From Liriodendron chinense (taxonomy: Eukaryota; Streptophyta; Magnoliopsida; Magnoliales; Magnoliaceae), in NCBI GenBank assembly GCA_003013855.2, contig PVNU02003892.1:3472001-3536000 (forward strand): a stretch of DNA of 64,000 nucleotides. Reading direction: 5' to 3'. A program made the position numbers and the translations under genes. This document shows positions 1 through 11,835 of this stretch, piece after piece (the first letter of the stretch is position 1; each line of letters starts with the position of its first letter). The notes below the pieces were generated by a model. It worked only from the letters and a program-made list of their open reading frames with translations. It had not been told where the DNA came from and made no database searches.

Positions 1-1139
1 GGCGGCCAGAGTATCAACTCCCCTCTATAAAGGGTGTTATTGTCATTTATCAAAGGACCGTGATTTGCGGTAAATGATGAGATGACAAGATCTGGTCCAA
101 CTAGATTTATGGTTTTGTCGGATCCAGGGAGTGCCAGATTGAACAGGTTGTCCGTTAGAAGTTATTATTGTAAATTGTCTTGTAGGCAACCGAGTTTCAC
201 ACGTGGCAATGAGGCACTCGTGTGAGAGATGGGATCCGTTCATCTAGCCGTACACCGTGTTTAGATGCCTTGTCCTCACAAAAATCGAGCTGATCCTATT
301 GTCAGGTGGGCCACAAGCGTGCATAGAATTTGGACACACGGCAATTTCTTAACTATCTATTTGTTTGTACACGTGTGGCCCACCAGATGATCATGTCCAG
401 TCGGATATGTAGACAAGACACGGTGGGGATCAATTGAAAGGCGGATCGTACTCGCGGAAGATGCGAGTTCACTCGCAGAATGTCCCAATTTTCAAGAGCA
501 ACCGAAAGCCCTACACGTGCTATGCGGCACATGTACAAGATCGCGGCTGCTCAGATGATAGTCCCTAATCATATTCCCATATCCTATGCCTGCGACGGGG
601 ATTGTTATTGAGAAATGATCACATACAACCCCCCTCTGTGTGCGAACTTTCACATCCACCCTTTTTCTTAATTTCCACCAATGTGTCGTACGTGTAGGAA
701 ATCTGACCTTGCAAAAGGTGGACCCTGCAATGAAGATCACTTGAGATAAAAAGCAGGTCAATACACTCATTGGGTGGGCCACTCCCATGCAATGAGTCGT
801 AGACGTGCCCCCCTTGACGAGTGGTGGATTGGCCTGGTTCTCGTTGCATCATGGCGAGGCTCACCTCTTGCACGGCCCCAGATATCCTACACTGGGCAGA
901 GTAATCCCACCGTTGATGCTGGATTTGTTCATCATCCAATGGATTATCACATAATAAATGATAAAGTACACGTATACGTGACATTCTTTCTTACCAGAAT
1001 CAAAGACAAAAACCAACGGACAGAAAATGGTGATGGCGATGGTAATGATATACGATAGTTCCCCGACTGTTTACGCAGGGAGCACTCAAATGGTGTAGCC
1101 ACGGGTATTGGTCCATTAATGGGCTGGTAAAATGGGAAG
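1..1139. other. Intergenic stretch, no gene recognised
   Basis: No reading frame here resembles a protein family I know, and the short ORFs on both strands have no plausible domain content. Scattered words such as GGTGGGCCAC near 303 and 775 suggest eroded MITE fragments, but no element ends can be drawn. Confidence 0.4.
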
Positions 1140-1450
1140 GGGATTGCGTCCGACCAAATCTATGTGAGGCCACGGCGGTGTATCTGTTTATCTTCGCCGT
1201 CCATCCATTTTTTAAGATCATGACAAGATATGGGCCCAAAAATGAGGAAGATCCAATGCTCTAATGGAACACACAAAAAACAACTCTTGTTTTATGCAAC
1301 CCAAGCTTAATATTTGGTGTGGTCCACTAGAGTGTTGGATCTCCCTATTTTTGAACCCATGCCCTATCTTGATCTTAGAAAAGGGATGAATGGCGTGTAT
1401 AAACAGATAACAGATACATCACGGTGGGCCCACACAAATATGGTTGGATG
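1140..1450. mobile_element. Foldback MITE, GGGCCCAC family (short form)
   Basis: The left arm reads GATTGCGTC, then GCCGTCCATCCATTTT near 1197 and GGGCCCAAAAATGAGG near 1231. The right arm repeats these words as the reverse complement: a TGGTCCACTAGAG word near 1319, GGATGAATGGCGTG near 1384, and CACGGTGGGCCCAC near 1421. The arms are separated by a short spacer, so a single strand could fold on itself. It is most like the copy at 36775-37085. Ends are approximate and no target duplication was resolved. Confidence 0.6.
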
Positions 1451-2600
1451 CTTAAAGGTCTGACCACAGGTGGGAAACAATCAGCTTCCCCTAAAATAGG
1501 TTATGGCAAATGTAACGCACATAGAGATAAGAGGGAGAAAAGAAAGAGGATAGGGCCACATGCTAAATAAAAAAATAAAAAAAAAACAAAAAAAACTAAA
1601 GTGTGAGTTGCATATGGATGCCAAAAAGAGGGACATGAGCTGCATGCAAATGGATATGGACTGCGGGCTACCGTTTATGCTTTATTTATCTATATCAAAT
1701 CTAGTGACTCCAATGATGCCATGTGACAGCAACAAGGGGAAGTTCTTTTTCGACTACCTTGATGCGCATCAAATGTAATAGAAATTCAAAAAGTCATAAT
1801 TAAGTGACCTAAAAGGCATAAGTCCAAATTGGATATTATTAAGGGACATGTGTTGTATATCTCGCTTATGTGGCAGAGTCAATTATTCATCATAGTATTC
1901 TCATGACTAAAAATAAGCATCGATCGAAATAAGGTCGCGACAAGTGCTCTTAGGTACCTGCATTGTTTTCAATGACCAACCACCAATAAAAGTACACAAG
2001 GTAGTACGTGCTCTCAGCATTTAGCCACCCAATAACACTTGCATACCATGAATGCATGATTAATCCAATTTACAAATAGTCCATTTATTCAACACCTCCA
2101 CAGCTAACAGCCAACTTGATCTAACAAGTAGACTTACTATCATCGATATATATGTATAATTCAACCAACATGGTTTTTCCTAACAAATCCATCAAGGCCA
2201 ACCATTAAGGTCTAAAGTCCCTTAAAGGACATAATAACAGAATTCTACCCATCAAGACCAACAAAGAGCACAAGGATTCACAGAGGTGGTGAGCCTGCAA
2301 CTCAATTTTAATTTCATTCAAACACAAAATGGCCAATAGCTCATGGCATGGTCTCATATATGAGATCTAATCACACAAATGATGTCTAAGCATTTTTGCA
2401 ATTACGAATCTAAACAATTTACATGTAAGCATATTTGCTTCACGCCGAGCACATTATAACACATATTCATGTAAATTCTATGAAGCAAGTATCATATTCA
2501 AGAGATGAGTATTCCAAGGAGTGCCTGTGTGTGAATCGATCTATATAAAAGCTAAGAATGCTAATATATTGCTATACAGGATTCCAAATCTAGGGTTTTT
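1451..2600. other. AT-rich intergenic stretch, nothing recognised
   Basis: There is a poly-A-rich patch at about 1568-1600 and no recognisable coding sequence, RNA gene or transposon end. The 72-residue frame starting at 1560 is lysine-rich because of the A-tract and is not credible as a gene. Confidence 0.4.
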
Positions 2601-3911
2601 CTCCTATAATCCTAAAATTACCACATGTATCATGGATTATAAGGGTCATCGCATGGTTCACTACTAAATCAACATGATTAATGAACATTGAGACTATCGC
2701 ATGACAAAAAATGTTGCAGGAAAGCTTGAAGGGGAAGTTCTCACCTTAGAATCAAAATCTCACAGTTCTACCACACCGATTCGGGTACACCGCATCCGAG
2801 TGACTCCTACAAATGAAGATTGGGGAAATTTGGGAAAATTAACCCCTAACATCAGAACCCTCAAATTGACATCAATAAACCTAAATCTAGCTTCCAAATG
2901 CTCCAAGTAGGGTTTAATTAAGGAGTTTTACTTACCTAGTGGTGGAGTCAACTTGACTCAGCGATGCTGCCCCACACTCAGGCACACAAGAACGATCTAG
3001 CTCAGCTACACCATCATACGGCCTAAGTATGCGATTTGGCGAGCTTTAATCGCCAGCAGGACCTCGAAACTCAACATGCATGCCTTGGACAGTGGTTCTA
3101 TGACACGCAAGCACCAATCGAAGGCAGGCGACGTACCTGCATTGAAAGATTCGAGCCGCTAGACCTCTCACAATACCATCTCACACTCCTTAACTTGGGA
3201 TCGAAAGGGAAGAAGAGAAAACGAAAGGTGGACGGGCATGTAACGATCCGGAGAGGCAATTTGCTCCCAATCGCCCGATCTTCCTCTCACTCTCATAGTC
3301 CACCTCCTACAGTCTCTCACCTGGGAAATGAAAGAAAAAAAAGGGGACAAGGGCTTTTATAGCTCCAAAAAGATTCGATGGTTCACAAGTATACCACACA
3401 CTTTCGGAGGTTGTTAGTCAGACCTATGATAGCTGCCTGTCAAATCAACAGGAACTGACAATCACTCGGTCGGATCAACAAATCACTGTTCTCTCCTATT
3501 TTCATGCTACTTGAGTTGGTACATTTGATAGGACTTAAATTGTTATGAATTGGCCTAGTTTATGGCTCCGGGGTCCTAAGGGTTCACCCTATGTGTTATG
3601 CACTGAACATTCACTCATAATGAGCATTTCATTCATTGCCCAGTAGTGCCGACTTCCTTTGATCACACGCCAGAGTCTAATGGATCGAGAATCCGATGAT
3701 CCAGGTCCCACAGGTATTACAATACAGCTTGATTTGTTAGGGTACAAAGTTCAATTGAGTTACGAGTTCCTAGGTTTGAGTTTAGCTTGCAACCCCTAGG
3801 TCTTTAAGTTTACATGTGTGCAAGCACATGTGATCACTTATTTTAATCGAACAATTTTCAGTAACACTCGAAAACATCAATATTCGAGTATTGGAGGGCT
3901 GGGGTATTACA
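2601..3911 (-). mobile_element. LTR-like fragment (Gypsy-type), minus strand
   Basis: Read on the minus strand, the segment begins at 3911 with TGTAATACCCC, the type of 5' end found in many plant Gypsy LTRs. It contains a TATA-like word GCTATAAAAGCCC near 3352-3364. Further down is a donor-like AGGTAAGT near 2935. I did not find a 3' LTR end, a primer binding site, flanking target duplications or gag/pol coding sequence, so it is a partial or solo LTR at best. The lower boundary is a guess. Confidence 0.35.
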
Positions 3912-4619
3912 AGCACTACCATACTAGACCGACTTTAGCATAGGAGTAGTGTAATCTTACCCGTACACACTAATATACTGGACTGGCCTAGCTTAGGAGC
4001 AATGTAATTTACTTCCAACTACGTCGAGTGTTGGATTATAAGGATGACCATTTTTCTTTTCTTCTCAGTAGTATAATTCCCTTCATTTATGTCTAAGTAA
4101 CTGAACCGAGGAGAACTTAGATCTAAGATCTCGCCATTTACACCATAAACACTGGATTGTCGAGCATTGTCATTATAAGTTTTTATTTATTTTTCATTTC
4201 ATTAATACAATTGAGTTCATTCTACTCTTACATTGCAAAAATCAAATTATCTCTCTTATCACAATGAGAAAAAGTCATTTTGGCTAAAAAGCAAAAAGAA
4301 CTCATAAGAAAAGTGAACTCTCCTTCAGCAAATTACTTAGTTCATTTATAGGTGACTAACTAGATAGCTGAACTACTCTAGTTTCTGCTCACAGTCTCTC
4401 TATTTATCTCGATGCTTGTGGTTTTAGACATTCAGTTCGAATTTAGCTATAATATCATGCGACACAATACACAATATACGAATGACTGAATTTCGAGCCA
4501 AACAACTACATGCAGAGAGATAAAGAGGATCTCGATACAAGCTTTTTTTATATAGGTACAATCTACATTGACTTTTATGGGTGAAATTTGAACAGAATAT
4601 TAATATGACACCAATTGCC
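3912..4619. other. Intergenic stretch, nothing recognised
   Basis: The composition is mixed to AT-rich. No coding, RNA or transposon signature could be supported on either strand. Confidence 0.35.
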
Positions 4620-4735
4620 ATACCTAGATGGTAGACTCACAAGAGTTTCAACATAGGGTTATGGGTTCAAACATCCATTGTGGTGTGAGTGCGCTAGTGT
4701 GTGTGTGGGTGTGAGTGCGTGTGTTTAAAAAAAAA
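4620..4735 (+). mobile_element. tRNA-derived SINE
   Basis: A pol III-like A-box region (TAGATGGTAGACTC, near 4625) is followed by a B-box-like word GGGTTCAAACATCC at about 4663. A GT-rich body (GTGTGAGTGCGTGTGTTT) then leads to an A-tract at 4727-4738. This order is the usual SINE layout. Target duplications were not found. A related copy is nested in the MITE at 13130-13725. Confidence 0.55.
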
Positions 4736-5071
4736 AAATCAAAATAACTCACCTTAGTTAAAATGTCTTCTCACACCCATTTAATATGCAAAGTTAATTG
4801 CTCAAGGAAAATTCACTATTCCAAGGGTAAAATTGTCCACCACTGCTCCTCTCATATATAGTACGTAGATTAAGATGCTAATGAAATTCAATTATGATTG
4901 CAATGTAGCACTTACCACCCACTACAACTACTTGTTTTAATAAGAGCTTCAACCAGACTATGGTTGTGATGGTAATTTATATTGATAATGACTAGTTAAG
5001 GAGGTTAATATGTCCATACCATACAATTCACTTGCCAACAAACACGTATGATGTGGGACCCACATGCAAGT

Positions 5072-6519
5072 ATATAGGTGGCAATGGGCCAAGTTGTACT
5101 CTGGGCTTGGTGAGCTAGCCTAGTTTTGGATCAGGCTTAGACCAAGCTTGAGCCTGGCATGCATGGCCGAATCAATTTCTTGGCCCGGCTTGACTCAAGT
5201 AAATTTAGCTGGACTTAATTAGCCCAGCCCGGCTTTATATGCTCATATATCCATCTCACAAGCATCTTCTTCAGATCCTCAGTTACATGCATATTCAATT
5301 TTCCTATGTAAACCGAACTTATAGTTTGTGAGGAGAGAGAGGGGGAGAGAGAGAGCGAGCCAAGTGGCATATGATAAGAGAGGGTTGGGTAGGATTAGAT
5401 AAGAAAATGAATGCCTGCCTTAAAAAAAAAGCCAACTAAGAAGGCTCCATTTTTATTGGCATTATTAGTATGGTTGGACATGATTTTTTTTTATTTTTTT
5501 TCAATAACTTGTAATATCTCAATCTATAGAGGAATCTTAAGATTCCTTTATTACAATATTATATTTAGAGAGTATTACTAAGCTCACACGCGTGTACAAG
5601 GCAGCTCATGCACCCGTCATAACCGGTGGCTGACAGGTGAATATACAAGCCGTTTGGTCTAAGGTTGTAAATATTCTCGCCCCCAAGAATAAACCTGGTC
5701 CGTTGAGATGGTGGGCCACGATGTCAGAAACTGTTTAACAGGGTAAGAAAACTTCAGCTTTAAGTTTTACTAGATACAGAACTGGGCACAAACCAAGCCA
5801 GCTTCGGCTCGAATTGGTTTGAAAAAGCTCGACGACGTGGATTGGTTTGATTAGAAGTTCAAACCAAACTAAGCCTTGAAATTAAGCTTGTTTGAAAAAA
5901 CAAACCAAGCTGGAACTAGGGCAGTACTGGCTTGGTTAGGCTCGAAACTCGGTTTGATTAAGCTCAGTTTGATTTGGCTTGTAGGTTGTAAGCACACTAT
6001 TTCCTGTGATGCGGCCCACTTGAGCTTTGGATATGATTCCATTTTGGGATCATGTCCTAAAATGATATGTAACAATGGATGGACGACGTGGATAATATAT
6101 ATTATAGATACATGAATGCTCATTGTTTCCTTGCTCTTGTAAAATTATGTCTATGTACTTTTGTTTGAAAACAGTCTTACATGTCTATTTCGAAGTTGCA
6201 CTCCTCCTTTGGAGGATATTAAACATCATGTAGTAAAATATTTATTTTTGTATTTTTTCTAATTTTTTAATTCTTCTTTTATTTAAACAAATAATAAAAA
6301 AGAGCTGCCACTTGTTCGAACTCAGCCTGGTTTGATTTGAAATTTTCCACCAAATTGATCCCAGCTCAAACAAGATTTTTATGGAGAAAACTAAACTTGA
6401 GCCGGATGGGTTGGCCCAAAACCCAAATCGGGCCGATCCACATACTAGGGTGGCACAAAAACAAGCCAAACCAAACTAGGGCTAACTCGGCTCAGCCTAG
6501 ATTGTTGCCACCTCTAACT
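5072..6519. repeat. Composite repeat bounded by inverted GGTGGCAA ends
   Basis: The left edge reads AGGTGGCAATGGGCC near 5077. The right edge reads GATTGTTGCCACCT near 6499, the same word inverted. Internal segments at 5090-5230, 5770-6000 and 6300-6510 repeat GGCTTGG, AGCTCG and CAAGCTTG-like words. An A/T-rich stretch and a GA-rich patch (5331-5360) lie between. The short ORFs at 5869-6123 and 6242-6469 are by-products of the repeated words. It may be one non-autonomous transposon or several nested ones. Confidence 0.4.
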
Positions 6520-6559
6520 AGATATATGTTTATTTCATAGGAGCAGATTAGGTGTGACC

Positions 6560-6905
6560 CAGGCATCACCCAAGATGGTGCAGTCCTTATGGCATGTAGG
6601 ACCCGCTTTTACGAATGTGTTCTATATCCATCCATTTATCCACTTTGCTAGATCAATTTACAATGTGAGCCCAAAAATGAAGCAGATCCAATTTTCAGGT
6701 GAACCGTACCACAGGTAACAGCAGTGATTGGCTATCAATGGGCCACAAAGTTTTAGATCAAGCTTATATTTGCTTTTTCCCACCCTCCAGGTTTACATGA
6801 CCTTATAAACAGGTTGAATGGCAAATAAATATAACCAGGAAGTTTTTGATGGCTGGGTGTTCAGTCACCACTGTTTCTTATAATACGTCCACCTGAGAGT
6901 GAAAA
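6560..6905. mobile_element. Partial MITE, GGGCCCAC family
   Basis: The segment carries the left arm and centre of the family (GAGCCCAAAAATGAAGCAGATCC near 6668, CATCAATGGGCCACA-like words) and part of the right arm, but lacks the terminal CATGATGGTGGGCCC word on the right. It ends at the AT-rich segment beginning near 6910. Confidence 0.5.
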
Positions 6906-7834
6906 ATCTTCCTGAGATTAATATAATAAAAATATATTATAAAATATTAATAAATTTAAATATTTAATTATATGGATATAACTGATTTGTTTAGTTTTTA
7001 GATAATTTTTACCTTAAATTCGCCTTAAAATGGCCAAGATTTTCACAATCTCACTATATTATCATTTGACTAATTTTCACCAAAAATATCTGAGATATTG
7101 AAAATTTCCCCGATATTTGTTAAAATGGGTGCATCCATCTGATGGGGTGTTACACACGAGTGGCAGCTTGGCACGTGCAACAAGCGTGTAAGGGTTAGCA
7201 AAGCTATACATGACAACGTTATATCTTGTCATCATCTTTCATTATTGAATGATGATGGCTTATTTAATTCAAAGCTAAATGTCCTGGCCAGACTCATTAT
7301 CTCCCTGCTGGCATGAGGATGCATGTTACTCTATTCGAGTAGGTCCACTGTCCTTTTCATGTGGCCCACCCGTTTCTGTCATCCCAGCACAGCCCCGAAC
7401 GTCCACCAGGCAATGTACAGTAAACAAAACGGCAGCATACAGTTTCGTTTTTCACCATTTTCTTAAACGGTGGTGACTTATCATCTGGTGGCATGTATTA
7501 ATCTAAGTTTATCCATAGGACCCAATTTAGCTGCCACCTGATCCAAGGATGGAATTATTATAAGAAAATCAATTTTTTGAGACATTTTTTATGTGCAATG
7601 CCTCCAAATACGTCGCAAATATTGATCGTTTAGTGACAAATAAGGATGAAGTGTTATAAATAGTTAAGTTACTTGTGGAAATTTTTACGGTAAAAGTATT
7701 GGCGACACCCTAAGGGCATGTTAATACATTAAAGGTATTGACAACACCCCATAGGCAGTAGTTAATAAACAGATAATTATTTACAGCACCTGACATGGGA
7801 GCGCTACTTAGATAATACATTAGAACAAATTATG
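6906..7834. other. AT-rich stretch with possible CACTA subterminal words
   Basis: No gene is visible. Between about 7608 and 7700 there are words such as ACGTCGCAAATATT, TCGTTTAGTGACAAA and GGCGACACCC. These resemble the words near the right end of the CACTA relic at 11221-11382. This could be the detached left end of that element, pushed away by later MITE insertions. Confidence 0.3.
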
Positions 7835-8395
7835 TGGGTGAGACCCAAACCATATGAGCCCACCTTGATGTATGCATTGTATATCCATACTGTTCATCTA
7901 TTTTTCCAGCTTTACCCATTGTCCCAAAACCGAAGTAGATAGGGGACCATATCATAGGAAACAATGGTAATTGACCATTAAAAACCTTTTGTAGGCCACA
8001 AAAGTTATGGATCTAACTGATATTTTTTGTTTCCATTCATTTAGGTCCATGTAACCTTATCAACCGGTCAGATGATCAATAAACCTTATAGTGGATGCTA
8101 GGATGATTATGATGGCGTGTGTTTAATGAAAAATGTTACTGATGGTGAGGTCCACTTGAAATTTGTCTCCACTTCATTTTTGAAAAAATATTATAAAATA
8201 ATATGTAAAAATTGACAGGCAGCGTGGATACACAGTGGGGTGGTGAGTTCCACCCCACTGATTTCTATGGTGTGGTTCACTTGACCTTTGTATCTGCCTC
8301 ATTTTTTGGTTCATGCCATAAAAGAAGCTCGCTAGATGGATGGATGGTGTAGATATAATACGCACATCATGGTGGGGATCCATAGAGCCCCTAAA
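7835..8395. mobile_element. MITE, GGGCCCAC family
   Basis: The left arm starts with GAGCCCACCTTGATGTATG near 7856. The right arm ends with CACATCATGGTGGGGATCC near 8362-8380. Internal order follows the family: TCCATCCATTTTT-like, GCAGATCC-like, the central AATGGTGG words, then the same in reverse. It sits directly beside the next copy. Confidence 0.6.
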
Positions 8396-8432
8396 AGGAT
8401 CATCCGTCTCTAGTTTGGTCCAGGGTGGAAAT

Positions 8433-8905
8433 CAGATTGTCGTATCGAGTTGCTAAAAGCATAATGAGCAAACTTTGTTGGGCCCACTATGAATATATGT
8501 GGTCTATCCACAGTGTCCATCATGTTTTTCTAGCTCATTTTAGTAGTTGAGCCCAAAATTGAATCATATCCAAAACTCAAGCGAACCATACTAACCTCTT
8601 CATTTGCCATCTAACTTGTTCATAAGATCACCACATACATGTTTGAAGGGAAAACGCAATATCAGCCTGATCCAAAACTTCTGTGGACCCCATGAATTTT
8701 TCAATGGTAGACATTCAATTCACATTGTTTCCAATGGTGTGGTCCACTTGAGCTTTGGAATATGCTTCATTTTTTGTCTTACGCCCTAAAATTATCTATT
8801 AAAATGGATGTAAGGAGTGGATGAAATACATAAATCACGATGAGCCCCATAGAGTTTACTCAGCGCACATAGAGTACTGAGTCACTCGGTGCGCAATCCG
8901 CTTCC
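8433..8905. mobile_element. MITE, GGGCCCAC family with GGATTGCG ends
   Basis: The outer left end reads CAGATTGTCGTATCGAGTTG and the outer right end reads ACTCGGTGCGCAATCCGCTT, which are inverted relatives of each other. Inside are GGGCCCACTATGAATATATG on the left and the inverse of that word near 8845 on the right. The termini match the copy at 59695-60211, where a target duplication fixes the boundary. Confidence 0.6.
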
Positions 8906-8949
8906 GTTCTGGGTGGAGGCGGGGATTTCTGCCTCATGACATCTTCCAA

Positions 8950-9355
8950 CATTGGGAATCTAGGTGTGGTCCACAATGATGTTTATGCATGCGAAATATC
9001 CACGCCACCCATCCATTTTGTGAACTCATTTGCCATCCATACCATTCATAATGTCATTCCTACTGGGATAAACTCAAAACAAAAATATTAGCTTGATACA
9101 GAACTTCTATAGCCCCACAAATATTTCAACTGTTGACGTTCAATCCTCACATTTTCGACTCACTTGTGTATTCAAACTGACTCATTTTTTGTTGAGCATC
9201 CTAAAATGATTTCACGGGACTGAATGAACAACATGAATTTCTCATACCACAGGAAATAATGTGAATTGAGCATCTACCATTGAAAAATTCTTAGGTTCTA
9301 CAAAAGTTTTTTATCAAGCTGATATTTGTTTTTTCCCTTCATTCATACCTTTGTG
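8950..9355. mobile_element. Rearranged MITE fragments, GGGCCCAC family
   Basis: Two partial pieces are joined. The first runs from GTGGTCCACAATGATG to about 9240 and ends part-way through the right arm. The second repeats centre words (CCACAGGAAATAATG, TATCAAGCTGATATTTG) to about 9350. Neither has both termini. Confidence 0.45.
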
Positions 9356-9469
9356 ACATGAATCGTGGAACAAGATACTAGATATTGATAAGCAAATTAC
9401 GTATGATAAACTCAATGTACATATAAGTATTACAATTATGATGGGCTTAATTTTTAGAATTACAGACAT

Positions 9470-11382
9470 CTTTTCAAGTTGATTTCAATGATTCACATTA
9501 CAAAGAAGTTATGAATTTATAGCTTAAACACTGTTTGAAGGAATATCGTCACAAACTCAAAACACATTGGAAGTAGTTTGACCTAGAGTTGCACCTCATA
9601 ATTCGTATAAAGGTGTTTAAGATGATATTTGTTTGGCTTTGTGCAACAGGTTCAATTTTGAAAAGCATAAGGTAACTTAAATATCATTAATTTCAATTTG
9701 TTTAATTTTAGAGTAAATAATGATTTAATTACATGCAATGTGAAGGAAATAAGTGAGCAGAATAAAAGGAATTTGGATAAATTAAAAATTAACTATTGTG
9801 GTGGAAGCAAAGCCTTCGTGCGGTACCTTGAGAAAATGATAATAATTATTAAACAAAAAATGAATATCTATTTTTATTCAAAGTACGTTATGGTTAAAAA
9901 TTAATTGATGATTTCTTATAATTTGTTTTCGTTAATTGAAACAGAAAGAGCCTGAGACCGAAAATGAACCTCCTCTTGTTGACATTTATGAGATGACACA
10001 TTGCAAGTTGGGGAAGGGTTGGACTTGCGACAAAGCTTGGGAATTGCACGTAAGAGATGTGTTTTCTGAATTTAAAAATATTATGCATTATTTTTTCAGC
10101 TGATATTTACATATTTATCTGTTGCACATTAGTGATGGTTAATGTAGTCCATTTATTGCTTGTGGTTGGTTGACCTTTAGGACTCTTAGTTATCACTTTT
10201 ATATTATCTTATTTTATTCTCAATTCTCTAAATTTTCAGGAGGAAATTATTGCACAAGCAACCCAGGCTTCATCATTTTCGGATGCTAGTAATCTGACAT
10301 ACGATGAAATACTTGTTAACGTTCTTAGGAAAAAGAAAAAATATTCACGTGACATAGGGTATAGAATGAAGGCAAAACCAACCCGTTTCCATGCGAATGT
10401 AAAGGCTGAGGCTGAACAAAGATGAGCAGATACAACAAAAAATAACTATGCTGAAGCTCTTGAAAAATCAAGGATATAGAGAAAAATTAATATGGAATAA
10501 AGAATACAAGAAAGAATACATAAGACAGTATAGGAGATGATGAACAATATATTCAATAATATGAAGAAAGAGTTGTTATCTCAACAAAACAACCCCATCA
10601 AACTCCTCATAAGGAACAATTACAATGTTGAATTTGAATTTAATGTACTTGTTAAACATGTCTTTAATTTTGTGGTTATGATGAAGTATTGCATGTTTGG
10701 ATATGTAGATATTAACTTGCTACTGTTCAAATTTAACAACTACTTTGATTGTTATTATTCTATATAAGTTTGATGTTTTTGGGAGTTTTTTATATAGTTG
10801 TCGCATATACTTTAGTTGTTATTATTTTAGTTGTTGCTATTTAATATAATTTTTCATGAAATATTAAAAAGCATAAAATTTTAAAAATTGTAATATTACA
10901 ATTTTTATAGATTTTATTATTTTATAATATTTTTATAAATACTTTAGTGATGTCCCTTGAAACATTGCTAATGCTAAAATTATATATTTTGTTCATTTTA
11001 TACCACTTTTTTTTTATGTTCCAATGATCGTCGCCTATAATAGTAAAGTCGTCTCAAAATAATATTATTTATGACAGAAAGATAGACGTTGTTAAATATA
11101 CAGGTAATCCAAACGCCTTTCTATTGTCGATAATATTACCTATTTGCGAACCCCCCGAAAAGTTACAAATGAGCACCTTTTCCAATGCCTAAACTTACCT
11201 TTGGCAAAAGGGGCTTTGTGTGACACCTCTCTCTTAGAGCGTCTGTAATCGTCTTTAGTGACCCAGCTAATAATGATGGCCATGATGACGACTCTTGAGC
11301 GTCGCTAAAGGATATTAGCGAAGGTCTGTTTGACCTTTAATAATGCTTTGAGGCGTCGCAAAAAACCTTCACTGTTGTAGTG
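9470..11382 (+). mobile_element. Degenerate CACTA (En/Spm) element, transposase relic
   Basis: Pieces of a plant Ptta/En-Spm transposase (Transposase_24 family) can be read in order on the plus strand: a KEYRHKLKTHW-like stretch near 9540, then EQNKRNLDKLKINYCGGSKAF at about 9755-9830, then EPETENEPPLVDIYEMTH after an acceptor-like AACAG near 9945, then a lysine-rich segment after TTTTCAG near 10240. Stop codons interrupt the frame upstream and in the last exon (10424 and 10479). The right end is GTTGTAGTG at 11374-11382, the inverse of CACTACAAC. It is preceded by repeated GTCGC and CGTCG subterminal words from 11220. The CACTA left end was not found. Confidence 0.6.
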
Positions 11383-11384
11383 AA

Positions 11385-11835
11385 CCTAATCGTGGGCCCA
11401 TCTCAATGTATGCACTGTATAACCATACATCCATTTTGACAATTAATTTTAGAGCATGCGCTAAAAAATAAACAGATACAAATGTCAGGTAGACCACATC
11501 ATTGGAAACAGGGGTCATTGAACACCCACCATTAAAAGCTTCTTATAGGGGGTCCATTGTAATGTTTATTTGCCATCCAGCCAATTGATATGGCCACGTA
11601 GATCTGCATGAAGGAAAACTAAAATATCAGCTCTTGATCCAAAACTTTCGCCAGTTGGAAAAAAGTTTTTAATGGTTTTTCACCACTATCTTGTCATGTG
11701 GTCCACTTGAGATTGGATTTGCTCCATTTTTTATCCCATGATGTGGAAAAATGGACAGACAACATAGATATACCATGCATGCATCTAGGTAGGCCCCATG
11801 GTCAGGGTCCCACACACATCAGTGGAGCCAGGTCG
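11385..11835. mobile_element. MITE, GGGCCCAC family
   Basis: The left arm CGTGGGCCCATCTCAATG begins at about 11391, and the right arm ends with CTAGGTAGGCCCCATGG near 11785-11803. The element begins only a few bases after the CACTA right end. Confidence 0.6.

Noticed and set aside
3036..3362. 108-residue ORF considered as a small gene
   Set aside because: It lies opposite the LTR-like promoter region, with a basic, low-complexity composition and no recognisable domain.
4915..4932. CACTACAACTACTTG considered as the missing CACTA left end
   Set aside because: The match to the right terminus is only the first nine bases, and it lies 6.4 kb from the right end with unrelated repeats between. Probably chance.
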